Position numbers and translations under genes: made by a program. 64,000 nucleotides of DNA, taken from CAILUG01 sp038125665 (lineage in GTDB: Bacteria > Pseudomonadota > Gammaproteobacteria > Pseudomonadales > Pseudohongiellaceae). Shown piece by piece: positions 63,263-64,000 of this stretch. The stretch lies in contig JAYPEI010000004.1 of assembly GCA_038125665.1 (NCBI GenBank), forward strand, positions 124,001-188,000, given 5' to 3'. The notes under the pieces were generated by a model. That model was given only the letters and a program-made list of their open reading frames with translations. It was not told where the DNA came from and did not search any database. The first letter of the stretch is position 1. Every line of letters starts with the position of its first letter.

Positions 63263-63513
63263 AGCTCCATGGTAGGTGTGCTGGTAAGTTGTGCAGCTTA
63301 AGTCAAACAAATAATTCTGGATGTGTAGTCGCAGACTAATTTATAGCGACACGAGAAAAAGAAAAAAACAAGCCAGACTGAAAATTTTTTCATAGTGTCA
63401 AAAATGCAAGATCTTTACTTTCTTTCCATTGAGGGCAATCGAGACACTAGAAAAAGTTGTACCTTAAAAGAAGATTATTTTTTAACTCTGCAAGTTACCA
63501 CAGGAGAGAACCG

Positions 63514-64000
63514 ATGCAGTTGTCGTTTAAAAAAATCATCCTAGCAGCGATGGCTACGCATTTATTGGTGGCATGTGGTGAAACTGTTGATCCTATCCAA
63601 CATGCAGTTGAGCTTGATCAAACTTTAATGACTTTAGATACACATGTTGATATTCCATTGAATTATGCCACCAGTGAAGTGCAGCCCCATGATGGTGAAT
63701 TACAGGTAAATTTAAAGAACATGCGTAGTGGTGGGCTTGATGCTGCTTTTTTTATTGTGTACACCGGTCAGACAGATAGGACACCAGCTGGCTACGCTAC
63801 AGCAAGAGCAGATGCCGAAGCAAAATTTGCAGCCATACATCGTATGACTGACATTCTGAACAGTGATGAGATTGGTTTGGCCACAACTGCCGCAAAAGCA
63901 CGGGAACTTAACTCTGCCGGTAAGCTTGTAGCATTTATTGGCATCGAAAATGGTTTTGTGATTGGTAAAGATCTGGGGCTGTTGGAACATTACAGAGATC
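63514..64000 (+). CDS. Membrane dipeptidase (peptidase M19), 5' part, lipoprotein
   Basis: The first 162 codons of a renal-dipeptidase-family metallopeptidase, cut by the right edge. The leader ends in a lipobox LLVAC (Cys at residue 21), so the mature protein is an acylated envelope lipoprotein. The zinc motif H-x-D is in LDTHVDIPLNY near residue 44; VNLKNMRSGGLDAAFFIVYTG and FIGIENGFVIGKD are typical of M19. An AGGAGAG ribosome site precedes the ATG. Related enzymes hydrolyse dipeptides, some involving D-amino acids. The second half with remaining metal ligands is outside the window. Confidence 0.9.
   Translation, partial: MQLSFKKIILAAMATHLLVACGETVDPIQHAVELDQTLMTLDTHVDIPLNYATSEVQPHDGELQVNLKNMRSGGLDAAFFIVYTGQTDRTPAGYATARADAEAKFAAIHRMTDILNSDEIGLATTAAKARELNSAGKLVAFIGIENGFVIGKDLGLLEHYRD

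Noticed and set aside
1..64000. CRISPR arrays, tRNA/rRNA genes, insertion sequences or prophage
   Set aside because: Reading both strands, I saw no regularly spaced repeats, tRNA cloverleaf with TTCGA arm, transposase, integrase or phage structural genes.

Overview
The window reads as a chromosomal stretch of a marine-type gammaproteobacterium. This rests on family content and gene order: bamD divergent from rluD-pgeF-clpB, maf-rng-yhdP in a row, NhaB and NhaC Na+/H+ antiporters, and SSS, AGCS and GPH cation symporters together with a TonB-dependent receptor. Base composition is moderately AT-rich throughout. A run of ten Ns inside yhdP shows that this is a draft or scaffolded assembly. I see no phage, insertion sequence, CRISPR array, rRNA or tRNA, so most of the window is ordinary core and metabolic genome. 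I cannot name the genus from this.

Layout. 1-11119 holds the 3' part of nadE, a two-subunit Na+:solute symporter, a Bcr/CflA exporter, a 5'-3' exonuclease, the glutathione-dependent formaldehyde pathway (frmA, fghA), a vertebrate-type [2Fe-2S] ferredoxin, a mocA-xdhC molybdenum-hydroxylase maturation pair and a PhoH ATPase. 11418-14880 carries a eukaryote-type HisA, then a membrane-anchored FMN glutamate-synthase-like protein paired with a ferredoxin/FAD reductase. 14950-21730 is maf-rng-yhdP-DUF445. 21904-25738 has a TetR regulator, an orphan ExbD, and a MAPEG - glutaminyl cyclase - fabV run. 25750-35047 has a sulfite-oxidase-family enzyme, an HDAC-family deacetylase overlapping a PurN-like formyltransferase, an FKBP isomerase, nhaC, DAHP synthase and a eukaryote-like (type 2) ileS.

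The most coherent accessory block is 37035-48966, which looks like a glucan or gluco-oligosaccharide utilisation locus. It has an outer-membrane TonB receptor, a secreted clan GH-A-like hydrolase, a GH3 beta-glucosidase without a signal peptide, a GPH sugar:cation symporter, glucose-6-phosphate dehydrogenase, a GAPDH gene interrupted by one in-frame amber codon, and a LacI repressor. Three near-identical palindromes (TGACAACGTTGTCA type) lie in the two divergent promoter regions. Two of them bracket a near-consensus sigma-70 promoter for the receptor. The inferred logic is that sugar relieves LacI, which raises import, hydrolysis and glucose entry through Zwf.

The right end holds a phosphoribosyltransferase, an AGCS symporter with a large hydrophilic insertion, bamD, rluD, pgeF, and clpB behind a clear sigma-32-like promoter. 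It continues with a SulP transporter plus beta-carbonic anhydrase pair, a divergent OxyR-like regulator that lacks the peroxidatic cysteine, a Ppx/GppA phosphatase, a DUF4159 protein and the start of a lipoprotein membrane dipeptidase. Points most worth a second look are the amber-interrupted GAPDH, the Cys-less OxyR-like regulator beside the bicarbonate genes, the eukaryote-type HisA with its insertion, the FMN/ferredoxin-reductase pair, and the LacI regulon.
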